Of a stretch of DNA of 64,000 bases, positions 7,895 to 16,426 are shown in pieces (position 1 is the stretch's first letter; each line of letters begins with the position of its first letter). Origin of the DNA: Pantoea ananatis LMG 2665 (GTDB lineage: Bacteria > Pseudomonadota > Gammaproteobacteria > Enterobacterales > Enterobacteriaceae); NCBI RefSeq assembly GCF_000710035.2, contig NZ_JMJJ01000017.1:240789-304788 (forward strand), written 5' to 3'. The notes under the pieces were generated by a model. It did not search any database, was not told where the DNA came from, and saw only the letters and a list, made by a program, of their open reading frames with translations. The position numbers and the translations under genes were made by a program.

Positions 7895-9436
7895 ATGGAA
7901 TTACGTCGAAAAAAAGATGCGGCAATGATGCGCCTTTCACCACTGCTCAGAAGCATTACCCTGGCGGGAAGTTTATTGACGATTGGCGTTATTGTGATCA
8001 ATGTCTGGACGCTTTACCAGGACTGGCAAAGAACGGTTCGTATCACTGAAGAACGCGCCATTGATCTTTCTTTGGCTCAGGCCCGTCAGGCCGAAGATAC
8101 CTTTCTGCAAACGGAACTGTCGCTGCGTGAAGTCCAGCGTGAAATCGAGTCTCAGGCAGAGACGGGCGGAGATGTCTCAACCCTCAACGACATCATGCGG
8201 ACGTTACAGAGCCGCCTGCCGCAGCTGGAGGGTATTTTCTATTACGATGCGCAGGGGAGATGGGTCGCCAGTTCGTTAATGCAGTCGTTTTCAGGAAATA
8301 ACGCCGACCGGGAGTATTTCAGCTATCATCGCAACAATCCACGCAACAGCCTGCACGTGGGGCCTGCATTACGAAGCCGCAGTTCGGGCCGCTACGTTAT
8401 TCCTGTTTCGCTGCGCGTCAGTGATAACTACCAGGGATTCCGTGGTGTACTCCTTGCCACGGTGAGCATCGATTACTTTCGTCACTACTACGATTATTTT
8501 GTTATTGGTCCAAAGGACTTACTGGCGCTGATGCTGGCAGACAGCACCGTGCTCTATGCTCGTCCTTTGTCGAACAGCTACATCGGTAAAAATCTCTCCT
8601 CCAGCCCGCTTTTTCACCAGCTGTTAGCCAATGCCGAACGCGGCAGCGGCCAGTGGAAAGCGAAGGTTGACGGCGTAACCCGCATTTTTGGTTTCGCCAG
8701 TTCTAGCCGTTACCCCTTGGTTGTCGCTGCAGGATTTGACAAAGAGGGGCTTTTGATTAGCTGGGCCGAAAGCCGGGTTCAGGGCGTAGTATTAAGCCTG
8801 GTGCTTCTGATGGCGATCATTCTGCTGTGGATGTTGATACGGCATGAGGCCAAACGTAGCTTACGCTATCAAATTGAATTAACCCATCTCAGGGATGAAC
8901 TGACCGAAGCGAATCATTCACTGGAGAATCTGGCAAACGGCGATGGGCTCACCGGGCTGGCTAACCGCCGGTACTTTGACCACTTTCTGATAAAAAGCCT
9001 GCTGCACGGCCGCAGTAGCGGTGGGCCGGTATCATTAATCCTTTTCGATATCGATTATTTCAAACGCTACAACGATACCTACGGCCATGTCGCGGGTGAC
9101 GCCTGTTTACAACAAGTAGGACGCTTACTGAAGACGTTTGCCCAGCGCCGCATCGATATCGCCGCACGCTATGGCGGAGAAGAATTTGCCATCGTGTTAG
9201 CCGACACCTGCGCCGCGGATGCGTTAAAAATAGCCTCAAGCGTGGTTGAGGCCGTCAGGAAGTTAGCGATACCGCACAGCTCGACAGGGCTGGAAACCGG
9301 GTGCGTCACGCTGAGTGCCGGCGTGGCAACAACGGTGGCAGGGGAAGGGCCAGAAAGGGCGGAACGATTAATTAAACGGGCGGATGAAGCGCTCTATCGT
9401 GCTAAACACGAGGGGCGAAACGGGGCAAGGGGTTAG
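7895..9436 (+). CDS. Membrane-bound diguanylate cyclase with periplasmic sensor domain
   Basis: A 513-residue protein. An N-terminal TM segment (about residues 17-38) is followed by a Cache/PDC-like extracytoplasmic sensor region (about 45-290), a second TM segment (GVVLSLVLLMAIILLWMLI) and a C-terminal GGDEF domain. The active-site motif is GGEEF at 427-431, and the inhibitory RxxD site (RRID, 418-421) lies exactly five residues before it. Both c-di-GMP synthesis and product inhibition are therefore expected. I prefer the ATG at 7895, but an in-frame ATG at 7856 is possible; neither has a strong ribosome site. No partner signalling gene is adjacent. Confidence 0.92.
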   Translation: MELRRKKDAAMMRLSPLLRSITLAGSLLTIGVIVINVWTLYQDWQRTVRITEERAIDLSLAQARQAEDTFLQTELSLREVQREIESQAETGGDVSTLNDIMRTLQSRLPQLEGIFYYDAQGRWVASSLMQSFSGNNADREYFSYHRNNPRNSLHVGPALRSRSSGRYVIPVSLRVSDNYQGFRGVLLATVSIDYFRHYYDYFVIGPKDLLALMLADSTVLYARPLSNSYIGKNLSSSPLFHQLLANAERGSGQWKAKVDGVTRIFGFASSSRYPLVVAAGFDKEGLLISWAESRVQGVVLSLVLLMAIILLWMLIRHEAKRSLRYQIELTHLRDELTEANHSLENLANGDGLTGLANRRYFDHFLIKSLLHGRSSGGPVSLILFDIDYFKRYNDTYGHVAGDACLQQVGRLLKTFAQRRIDIAARYGGEEFAIVLADTCAADALKIASSVVEAVRKLAIPHSSTGLETGCVTLSAGVATTVAGEGPERAERLIKRADEALYRAKHEGRNGARG

Positions 9437-9470
9437 CCTGTGAGAGTTGAGCCAGAGGGAAAGACATCGC

Positions 9471-9485
9471 CCGGGCATTGCCCGG
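9471..9485. terminator. Short GC hairpin between convergent genes
   Basis: CCGGGC and GCCCGG separated by three bases form a short strong stem in the 60-bp gap between the convergent diguanylate cyclase and nitroreductase genes. There is no T-run on either side, so it is a weak terminator candidate only. Confidence 0.3.
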
Positions 9486-9496
9486 ACGGATGACGG

Positions 9497-10237
9497 TTAT
9501 TTGTCGCTACCAAATCCCTGCTTGTGCAGTGCAGGCAGGACTTTTGGGAAATAGATGTGCTGATAATATCCGCTCACGCTGTCGCTCCAGCTTTCGCCGT
9601 CTGCTCGCCCGGTGGCTTGCCAGTGCTGAACCATTTCGGCATTGTAAGCGGCGATCTGCTGTTCCAGACCTTCGGTGCGATAGCTTTCTTCGTGACGGAA
9701 GGTCTGCAGAGGCAGGCGCGGCTTCTGGAAAGCGGGCTGGTCGACGTAACCGATAACGACGCCCGCGACAGGGAAAGTATATTCCGGCAAATTAAGCAGT
9801 TCGATCATCGCGTCAGGATCGCGGCGAATTCCCCCGATGGGCACGATGCCTAAACCTTCCGCCCGCGCAGCGGCCATAATACTGCCTAGTGCAATGCCCA
9901 CGTCAGTCGCGCCAGAAACAATACTTTCAATGCTGTCCTGAGCAACCTGCTCTTTGCCCACGGCCGCCATGGCGACCCGGGATTTATGCATATCGAGAAC
10001 GACGGTGATAAAAACGGGCGCTTTGGCAATCCAGGGCTGTCCACCGGCAATCTCTGAAATGGCCTGACGTTGAGCGGCATCCCGCGTAACGACCAGTGAA
10101 ACCTGTTGTGAGTTAACGGAGGTAGGGGCGCGATAGGCGGTGCTGATAATGCGATCAAGGATGGCATCGTCAACAGGTTTATCGGTAAAGCTGCGCTCAC
10201 TTTTATGGCTGGTGAACAGATTAATAATATCGCTCAT
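9497..10237 (-). CDS. NfsA-like FMN-dependent nitroreductase/NADPH oxidoreductase
   Basis: A 246-residue cytoplasmic flavoenzyme of the nitroreductase fold. The N-terminal FMN-contacting SERSFTDKPV and RAPTSVNSQQ are present, as are the central GATDVGIALGSIMAAARAEGLGIVPIGGIRRDP region and GYVDQPAFQKPRLPL. The family reduces nitroaromatics, quinones or flavins with NAD(P)H. I start it at the ATG at 10237, preceded by GGAGC; the reading frame continues upstream without sense. It is monocistronic. Confidence 0.88.
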   Translation of the reverse strand: MSDIINLFTSHKSERSFTDKPVDDAILDRIISTAYRAPTSVNSQQVSLVVTRDAAQRQAISEIAGGQPWIAKAPVFITVVLDMHKSRVAMAAVGKEQVAQDSIESIVSGATDVGIALGSIMAAARAEGLGIVPIGGIRRDPDAMIELLNLPEYTFPVAGVVIGYVDQPAFQKPRLPLQTFRHEESYRTEGLEQQIAAYNAEMVQHWQATGRADGESWSDSVSGYYQHIYFPKVLPALHKQGFGSDK

Positions 10238-10554
10238 TATTGCTCCAAAAAGGGTAACCCAAGAATTCGTTTCCCAAGGATAGCAAATACAGACTGGCAC
10301 CTCTTTAACCGCACTGGCTTTAAGCTGCCGATTAATAACAAATTTAACAGGTGAGTCAGGCTGTTCGTGGGTAACCAGCAAAGGTATTAAACAGATGCAC
10401 CTGGGTGGTGAGCGATGAACGATGGTGACGAGCAAGAAGCTGCTTCAGCGGGCCTGTTTCGTTTTCGAATCCCGGAGACAACACAATCCACCCTGTGAAA
10501 ACGGATCATTTCCTTTAGAATAGCCGCTCTGATTATTCCCTACCGAGGTCCAGG
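10238..10554. other. Divergent intergenic region
   Basis: A 317-bp gap between the nitroreductase and the LysE-type exporter, which are transcribed away from each other. It must contain both promoters. No gene, repeat or RNA structure is recognisable. Confidence 0.5.
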
Positions 10555-11190
10555 ATGTTGATTTCAAGCCTTATGGCCATTGCTGCCGTTCTGATTATGG
10601 GGGTGATAAGCCGCCCTGGCCCAAGCTTTATCTATGTTGCCAGAAATGCTGTTGTGCATTCTCGTCTTCACGGAATCGTGACCGCTTTAGGCACTGGCGT
10701 TGGTGCTGCGATTTTTGCCCTGGTCGCGATGCTTGGGCTACAGAGGCTGCTACTTTTGGTGCCGGAACTGTTTGTGGTTATGAAGGTGGCGGGCGGGTTT
10801 TACTTATTATGGCTGGCTTTTAACATCTTCAAAGGTGCATCTCAGCCTGTACACCTCGCGTTGAATGGACAAAATGGGCACAGCAAGACATGGCTAAAAA
10901 CATTCAGAGATGGGTTGTTAACACAACTGAGCAATCCCAAAACAGCCATTATCTTTGCCTCTATTTTTAGTGCCCTTTTGCCTAAAAATATCCCGCTACT
11001 GTTTTATGTCGTCATCCCTCTGATGAGCTTTTTGATCGATTTTGTCTGGTACTCCATCGTTTCTGTCGCGCTGTCTGCCGAGAAACCGCGTCAGGTATAT
11101 TTACGTATCAAGACGTCAGTTGATCGCGTTTCCTCAGCGGTCCTGGGCATACTGGGTATCAAACTAATCTCCTCATCATTCACCAAATAA
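10555..11190 (+). CDS. LysE/RhtB-family amino-acid exporter
   Basis: A 211-residue inner-membrane protein with the family's N-terminal signature in SRPGPSFIYVARNAVVHSRLHGIVTALGTG and about six hydrophobic helices. The family exports amino acids or derivatives (homoserine, threonine, lysine and others). TQLSNPKTAIIFASIFSALLP is the conserved middle motif. The start has AGGTCCAGG just upstream. The substrate is unknown and it stands alone. Confidence 0.9.
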   Translation: MLISSLMAIAAVLIMGVISRPGPSFIYVARNAVVHSRLHGIVTALGTGVGAAIFALVAMLGLQRLLLLVPELFVVMKVAGGFYLLWLAFNIFKGASQPVHLALNGQNGHSKTWLKTFRDGLLTQLSNPKTAIIFASIFSALLPKNIPLLFYVVIPLMSFLIDFVWYSIVSVALSAEKPRQVYLRIKTSVDRVSSAVLGILGIKLISSSFTK

Positions 11191-11384
11191 GCAGCCTGAC
11201 TGTTTACCCTGGGCGCGCTTAATCATTCGTTCTTTCTCCTGTGGCTCGCCGGAAAGGGAAACCGTGGGTGAGAGGACACAGATGGGTTGATTTGAGGGTA
11301 ACGACCCGTACCGGCATAAAGCGGACATGCGTAACAGTCTAGAGCCGCGCTCAGCGAAAGGCTGACTTCACAGGATGGGGAGAG

Positions 11385-11942
11385 TCAACCGCCATATCTG
11401 TAGATCAAGGTATCGTCAGTCATTCCCATGCTGTCGAGGCGCTCGTTAACCAGCCTGGCTTCCAGTTTGAAACCGCATTTTAATGCAACGGACTGACTCC
11501 GCACATTACGTCCCGCGACACGAATTTCAATTCTCTTTGCGTGCAAAAAATCGGAGGCTATTTTAGTGGCCAGTTTGCACGCTTCGGGCATGATGCCTTT
11601 GCCCAGTGCATTGGTTGCAAGCCAGTAGCCGATTTCGACGTAAGGGATAGCCTGATTGCGGATGAACAAGCTTATGCAGCCTAAGAGTTCATCTGACTTG
11701 CGTTCAATGATTAAAAACTTATATTCGTCTCTGTCATTCAGGAAGTTATCTGCGGCATCTGCCATGTTTTTCTCAACTGAATCAATAGAGTGAAAACCCG
11801 GAGACCAGAGTAAGAACTCATGATGAAGTGAGCTGAACGCATTCAGTTTTCGTTGCATTTCTTCTGCACGGCCCAGGTCAGGCGCTGTCAGATAAAGCAT
11901 GTCATGCTGCCGAAAAGAAGAAGGAATATCATCCAGATACAT
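11385..11942 (-). CDS. GNAT N-acetyltransferase, RimJ/RimL-like
   Basis: A 185-residue acetyltransferase. The acetyl-CoA-binding core is visible in EIGYWLATNALGKGIMPEACKLATKIASDFL, followed by the typical RIEIRVAGRNVRSQSVALKCGFKLEARLVNE. This arrangement matches the RimJ/RimL branch that acetylates protein N-termini or small molecules. I start at the ATG at 11942 with AAGGAG seven bases upstream. The substrate is unknown. Confidence 0.88.
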   Translation of the reverse strand: MYLDDIPSSFRQHDMLYLTAPDLGRAEEMQRKLNAFSSLHHEFLLWSPGFHSIDSVEKNMADAADNFLNDRDEYKFLIIERKSDELLGCISLFIRNQAIPYVEIGYWLATNALGKGIMPEACKLATKIASDFLHAKRIEIRVAGRNVRSQSVALKCGFKLEARLVNERLDSMGMTDDTLIYRYGG

Positions 11943-12283
11943 AAAAATCTCCTTAGTGCGGGTTATCTTTTTTATCATAAGCGATGAAAAGCTGCATTAG
12001 CCTAACTGAGTGAAAAGGGTGAGCCGTGCCCATTCAGGCAAAAAACAGCCAGCTTATTGCGCAATGTCCACATTCAGCAGAAAGCGAAACTTGAGCAGCC
12101 TTTCGCGGCTTTGTTAGCCCTGGGTTTTACGCGATATTCACGTTTATGTTCAGGCCCTGCACATTCTCACTCTACTCATCTCCATAACTCACCAGCCTCT
12201 CTCTAAAAAAATCAGGTTTTCGTTGATTTCGACGATTTACTAAGCGTTGGTTTTTTATTTTTTAAATACACACAGGGTGAGTT
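11943..12283. other. Divergent intergenic region before the chemoreceptor gene
   Basis: A 341-bp gap with AT-rich sequence next to the chemoreceptor start (12240-12275). I looked for a clear flagellar sigma-28 promoter and did not find one. No gene or RNA element is seen. Confidence 0.45.
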
Positions 12284-13948
12284 ATGACAATTTCACAGCG
12301 ACTTTATCTTACGTTTTCTCTGCTCTCAGCTTCTCTCGTTTCTATGGTTATTATTTCCATCGTGGTCGTTACTGGCTTCCAGTATCGCTTTCACTATGTT
12401 CAGATTAACGCCATACCTTCGATCATCGACTTAAACGTACTGATTGATGAGAACAATGAACTTCTCATTAAGCTATACGACTATCAGGGCGCAAAAGACC
12501 CTGCCAGGCAGGGGCAAATTGAATCAGAAATGAACAAAACGGTTGAGCGCCTTAATACCCTCAATCAGCATTATCTTGAGAATGATATATCCAGCGACGA
12601 AGATCTGCGGCTGACCAAAGAGGCGTTCGTCATGATTAAAAACATTCATGACAGGCTGCTGCCTTTCCTGCAGACCAACAGGATTCCCCAGTCATCATCG
12701 ACGGCGAACTCAGATGAAAGCAGTAAAAATCTGAGTGAAGCCATTCGCACGCTTACAAGCAGTTACCGTAAGCAACTGCAGATAAATATTGATATCGGCA
12801 CTCAACTGGATGAAACCAATACCCATATCTACTATACGACTCTATGGGGACTGATTGCCGGCTCTGGCGCCGTCATCCTTGTATTGGGTTTTTTCACGAT
12901 CAAAACCATCATGTCTATACGCCGTCAGTTGAACGGCATGCGTCAGACCATGGAAGAGGCCAGTGAAAAACTCGACCTGACTCTCAGGGTTGATGAGTCA
13001 CGTCATGATGAAATCGGCCTGACGGCAAGGGCCTTCAACCATCTGATTGAGAATGTTTCAGATTCACTGTCTAAGGTGGAAGCTTCTGCTCAGTCGGTAA
13101 GCTCTGCTTCTGCACAGATTTCGGCGGGTAATGAAGACCTGTCCTCCCGTACGGAAGAGCAGGCGGCCTCCCTGGAGCAGACAGCAGCGAGTATGTCCGA
13201 GCTTAGCGAAACCGTCCGTCAGACCGCTGAAAATACGCGTCTTGCCAGTCAGTTGGCGAAAAACGCCCGGGATATCTCAGAAGACAGTGCTGGTCGTGTC
13301 CGCACACTACTGTCCACTATGAGTGACATCAGGGCAAGCTCAGCCAAAATCACTGACATCATTGCACTCATTGAAGGGATTGCCTTCCAGACCAACATCC
13401 TGGCGCTGAATGCCGCCGTTGAGGCTGCACGTGCTGGTGAGCAGGGGCGGGGATTTGCGGTCGTGGCGGGTGAGGTTCGTAATCTTGCACAGCGCTCATC
13501 CTCTTCAGCTCGTGAAATCAAGGAGTTGATTGAGTCATCAATGGGCTTTGTCGAGGCCGGTTCTGAGCAGGCGGAAGGGGTAGGCTCTAACATGTCACGC
13601 ATGAATGATGCGGTGCGGCAGGTCACTGATCTGGTGGATGAAATATCCGTAGCCGCCGGAGAACAGTCGCAAGGCATCAGCCAGGTCCATCAGGCCGTAA
13701 ATCAGATGGATGGAGCGACACAGCAAAACGCCGCACTGGTTGAGCAGGCCTCCGCAGCATCGCGTTCTCTGATAGATCAGGCCTCCACGCTGGGTCATTT
13801 AGTGGGTGCCTTCACGATTACGCTTGCGGGTCAGTTAGCCAGTAATAATCGGGAGCAAAACCGCGCCGCAGCGGTATCGTCGCCGGTTTTTAAGAAACCG
13901 CAGACCGCAGTGGTTGGCGGACAGGATCAAAACTGGGAGCAGTTCTGA
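12284..13948 (+). CDS. Methyl-accepting chemotaxis protein
   Basis: A 554-residue transmembrane chemoreceptor. TM1 is at about residues 10-33, followed by a roughly 150-residue periplasmic four-helix-bundle ligand domain, TM2 (GLIAGSGAVILVLGFFTI), a HAMP domain and a long coiled-coil signalling domain. The invariant hairpin tip is present (ALIEGIAFQTNILALNAAVEAARAG, given here only as its landmark). The protein ends in NWEQF, the CheR/CheB tethering pentapeptide of major enterobacterial receptors, so it should be efficiently methylated. The ligand is unknown. An intrinsic terminator follows. Confidence 0.97.
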   Translation: MTISQRLYLTFSLLSASLVSMVIISIVVVTGFQYRFHYVQINAIPSIIDLNVLIDENNELLIKLYDYQGAKDPARQGQIESEMNKTVERLNTLNQHYLENDISSDEDLRLTKEAFVMIKNIHDRLLPFLQTNRIPQSSSTANSDESSKNLSEAIRTLTSSYRKQLQINIDIGTQLDETNTHIYYTTLWGLIAGSGAVILVLGFFTIKTIMSIRRQLNGMRQTMEEASEKLDLTLRVDESRHDEIGLTARAFNHLIENVSDSLSKVEASAQSVSSASAQISAGNEDLSSRTEEQAASLEQTAASMSELSETVRQTAENTRLASQLAKNARDISEDSAGRVRTLLSTMSDIRASSAKITDIIALIEGIAFQTNILALNAAVEAARAGEQGRGFAVVAGEVRNLAQRSSSSAREIKELIESSMGFVEAGSEQAEGVGSNMSRMNDAVRQVTDLVDEISVAAGEQSQGISQVHQAVNQMDGATQQNAALVEQASAASRSLIDQASTLGHLVGAFTITLAGQLASNNREQNRAAAVSSPVFKKPQTAVVGGQDQNWEQF

Positions 13949-13999
13949 TAAAAGTAGGCCATAAAAGGTTCTGATAAGGATCGAAATCTGGCAGCTTTT

Positions 14000-14036
14000 A
14001 AACGCCTGATGCCCTGCAACAGGCGTTTTATATTTG
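14000..14036 (+). terminator. Intrinsic terminator of the chemoreceptor gene
   Basis: AAACGCCTG (14000-14008) pairs with CAGGCGTTT (14020-14028) around an 11-base loop and is followed by a T-rich stretch. It lies about 50 bp after the chemoreceptor stop codon. Confidence 0.85.
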
Positions 14037-14284
14037 ATAAGGGCAGACCGAGAGGGCTGAGACATCGCTGCTGATGTTGGTAATGTCAGCCATGAGCAAA
14101 AAGCGAAAGGTATCGTCCCGCCTGAACCCTCGGAGACGCCAGGCAGCAGAACATTCGATTTCTTTGGTCCTGTCTTCATCGTACCCGGATTGACTATGCA
14201 GATTACCCTGGGGCCCTGTAAATCCTGGACGTTATCGTTGATACAGGCGCCACAGGACACCTCCGCTCAGGTTCAGGGACGGGG

Positions 14285-14416
14285 TCAGTTATCATTCTCC
14301 AGGCGGGTTTTGCTTTCCTCAAGCTTGATGAGAGCGCCCGTGCGTACGTCGAGAGCCCAGAATGCATCGAAGGCCGCTTTTTCCTTCTTTTTTCCTGTCG
14401 CCAGATTAAAGGTTAT
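14285..14416 (-). pseudogene. C-terminal fragment of an unidentified protein
   Basis: This minus-strand frame encodes 43 residues of protein-like composition (FNLATGKKKEKAAFDAFWAL, then DVRTGALIKLEE) up to a TGA at 14285. It has no start codon and overlaps the 3' end of the EamA transporter gene by 11 bp. It looks like the surviving C-terminus of a deleted gene. I do not recognise the family. The rest of the 13949-14405 gap holds only the chemoreceptor terminator. Confidence 0.35.
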
Positions 14417-15338
14417 CAGCCCGGCGCTGGGTTGAAGGGGAGGAGCGCTTGTCCGCTGGAAAGGTGATCACACCCAGGCAGGCAATAATGAGTCCTACAC
14501 CGGCCCAACCTGAAAGCGGCAGCCTTTCCCCGACAAGCAGAACGGCCAGCAGAGCGGCGACGACCGGCTCCAGCAGCGTGATCGTGGTTGCCATGCTGGC
14601 CGGGATGCGCGCCAGTCCGTAGCCATAGCAGAGATATCCCAGAAACATTGGAACCAGCGCCATATATATCCCGACGGCGGCATTATTCCAGGTTTCCAGA
14701 AGCGGTGCGCCGGTCATCAGAAGGACAGGGACAAGCAGGATACCGCCCGCTCCAAAGGTCGCCCCCATTGCCGCGCGTGGAGCTATGCCGCCCTGCATTA
14801 ACCGCCGCGCAGACCACGAATAAAGGGCATAGGTAAAACCAGCCAGCAGCCCCAGCGTAATGCCCGTCATTGCAGAACCTTGTCCAGTACTGTGCCCACC
14901 GCTTTCCGCAAGGCAAAGCAGGATCATGCCGGCAAGCCCTGTAGCGGCACCGCCTGCCCACTGCTTTGTGAGGCGTACGCCTTCAAGACGGTACTCAATG
15001 AGGGCTGACAGTAGCGGGGCAGAGCCGATGGAAATGACAGTGCCGACAGTGACCCCGGCATAGCGCATAGACGCATAAAAAGCGAGCGGATAAACCGCCA
15101 CTGCGAGGGCGCCCGTCAGCAGAAAAGGCCAATGCCGAAAAATCAGTCGCCGCTGTCGAATAAGCGGGGTTGCAGCGATAAGTCCCTGGAACAGTCCACC
15201 GATACCCATTGCCACCGAGCCCACGGCGAGCGGGCTTAAAGCCGGGGCAAAGGTGGCGGCTGTACCGGTCGTTCCCCAGAGCACAGCCGCGATAATGACG
15301 GCCGTTGCGCCACCCGTTTGGTGTCCGGATGCAGGCAT
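14406..15338 (-). CDS. EamA/DMT-family transporter
   Basis: A 310-residue inner-membrane protein with ten predicted hydrophobic helices arranged as two EamA repeats (first half starting AVIIAAVLWGTTGTAATFAP, second half GITLGLLAGFTYALYSWSAR). It belongs to the drug/metabolite transporter superfamily of small-metabolite exporters. Its ATG overlaps the stop of the upstream TetR gene by one base (TGATG), so the two are co-translated and the TetR protein is its obvious regulator. The substrate is unknown. Confidence 0.9.
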   Translation of the reverse strand: MPASGHQTGGATAVIIAAVLWGTTGTAATFAPALSPLAVGSVAMGIGGLFQGLIAATPLIRQRRLIFRHWPFLLTGALAVAVYPLAFYASMRYAGVTVGTVISIGSAPLLSALIEYRLEGVRLTKQWAGGAATGLAGMILLCLAESGGHSTGQGSAMTGITLGLLAGFTYALYSWSARRLMQGGIAPRAAMGATFGAGGILLVPVLLMTGAPLLETWNNAAVGIYMALVPMFLGYLCYGYGLARIPASMATTITLLEPVVAALLAVLLVGERLPLSGWAGVGLIIACLGVITFPADKRSSPSTQRRADNL

Positions 15339-15925
15339 CAGTATGCCTCCATCAGTTGTTCAGCAATTATACTGGCCTGACTCACGCAGTCGCTGTTACC
15401 TTCCAGCCCGGCTCGTGAAATGCTGCCTTCCAGTAGAAAAGCGAAGTGCCGTGCCATCTTGCGCGCGCTTTCTGCATCTCCCATCATCAAATCTGTCAGA
15501 TGCGCGGTCAGAATCGCCTCCACTTCCTCCTTGTGCTCACGAACGGCCTGTCGTCCCGGCGCGCTGGCGGGCAACTCTGCCGCTGCGTTCAGCAGGCCAC
15601 ATCCGCGAAACCCGTTTTCATAGGCAAATTCAGCATGGTCCTCATAAGCCGCGAATACGGCCAGTACCCGTTCTTTCGGCGTCATGGCAAGGTCCAGACG
15701 ATTTTTGTACAAGGCAAGCCATTCCTCGTGACGAACCCTGAGATAAATCGCGACCAGCTCATCTTTAGAGGCAAAGTTGTTATATAAGCTTTTTTTGGCG
15801 ACCCCGGCCCGCTTTACGATGGCATCGATACCTGTCCCGTTAATACCGTGGTTGTAAAACAGCACGCGCGCCGCACTGAGCAACTTATCATAAGCAGTTT
15901 CTGCGCTGGCAGATTGAGTTGGCAT
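15338..15925 (-). CDS. TetR/AcrR-family regulator of the EamA transporter operon
   Basis: A 195-residue repressor with an N-terminal HTH (GTGIDAIVKRAGVAKKSLYNNFASKDELV, residues about 30-60) and a C-terminal helical ligand domain. It is the first gene of a two-gene operon with the EamA exporter, translationally coupled through TGATG. A palindromic element lies 20-35 bp upstream of its start, suggesting autoregulation. The inducer is presumably a substrate of the exporter (inference). Confidence 0.9.
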   Translation of the reverse strand: MPTQSASAETAYDKLLSAARVLFYNHGINGTGIDAIVKRAGVAKKSLYNNFASKDELVAIYLRVRHEEWLALYKNRLDLAMTPKERVLAVFAAYEDHAEFAYENGFRGCGLLNAAAELPASAPGRQAVREHKEEVEAILTAHLTDLMMGDAESARKMARHFAFLLEGSISRAGLEGNSDCVSQASIIAEQLMEAY

Positions 15926-15944
15926 GACGATAACCTTTGTTAGC

Positions 15945-15960
15945 GGTATGTATGTATACC
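15945..15960. promoter_or_regulatory. Putative operator for the TetR-EamA operon
   Basis: GGTATGTATGTATACC has inverted GGTAT/ATACC arms and an internal GTAT repeat, and is placed directly upstream of the TetR gene. Position and symmetry fit a TetR operator. No second copy is obvious. Confidence 0.55.
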
Positions 15961-16349
15961 AGTCTACCTACTAAGCGGAAATATTCAACCTGTGTCTGTT
16001 TCCGGCAGTGAACAGTCGTTGCAGCCCTTTCTCTGTGGCTGCAGCGAGGATTCCGAGACGTTGTGTGAGTCTCTGGCGCTTTGCATGCGTCTGGTCATTT
16101 CTTATAGCATCCGGGGTGCCGCCGAACGTATTACGTTAGCCCTGGCCCTGTCGTGCAGCAGAATCGCATGCAGTCTCGGCTGGTCAATCAAGACGTTCAA
16201 CGTCACTTATGGGCACGACAGGTTGTCAGGATGCTGCTTTCTGCGTTCATTCGCTGTCAGGAACAAGAGGAAAAGCTCGGTCGTGACGGCGGCCTGGTAA
16301 GGCAGGGAAGGATAAGCCCGCATGATTAATCAATGGGTGCATCTTTTTT
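15961..16349. other. Gene-free stretch before the importer operon
   Basis: About 390 bp between the divergent TetR-EamA operon and the ABC importer operon. Short open frames occur but none has a ribosome site or recognisable protein character. I see no RNA gene. The regulatory repeat of the importer operon starts at its right end. Confidence 0.45.
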
Positions 16350-16378
16350 CTGTCATTTTTCAGCCATAAATCGTTCAT
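16350..16378 (+). promoter_or_regulatory. Pho-box-like direct repeats
   Basis: Three 7-bp direct repeats, CTGTCAT (16350), CAGCCAT (16361) and CGTTCAT (16372), are separated by exactly 4-bp AT-rich spacers. This gives the 11-bp period of PhoB boxes, whose consensus half-site is CTGTCAT. The first repeat is perfect and the other two match at 5 of 7 positions. It lies about 50 bp upstream of the ABC ATPase start and would place the operon under phosphate-starvation control. PhoB binding is inferred. Confidence 0.6.
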
Positions 16379-16426
16379 TTTTCTCGGCTAGCTTACTGCA
16401 ATTCTTATTTGCAAAGCGGCGCATGT

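Noticed and set aside
15992..16300. 102-codon plus-strand frame before the importer operon
   Set aside because: It has a non-ATG start, no ribosome site and an unusual Cys/Ser/Arg-rich composition, with no recognisable motif.
16350..16426. Assigning the importer as UgpBAEC
   Set aside because: The gene order (ATPase first) and a clearly diverged binding protein differ from ugp, and the last gene is not a glycerophosphodiesterase of the UgpQ fold.
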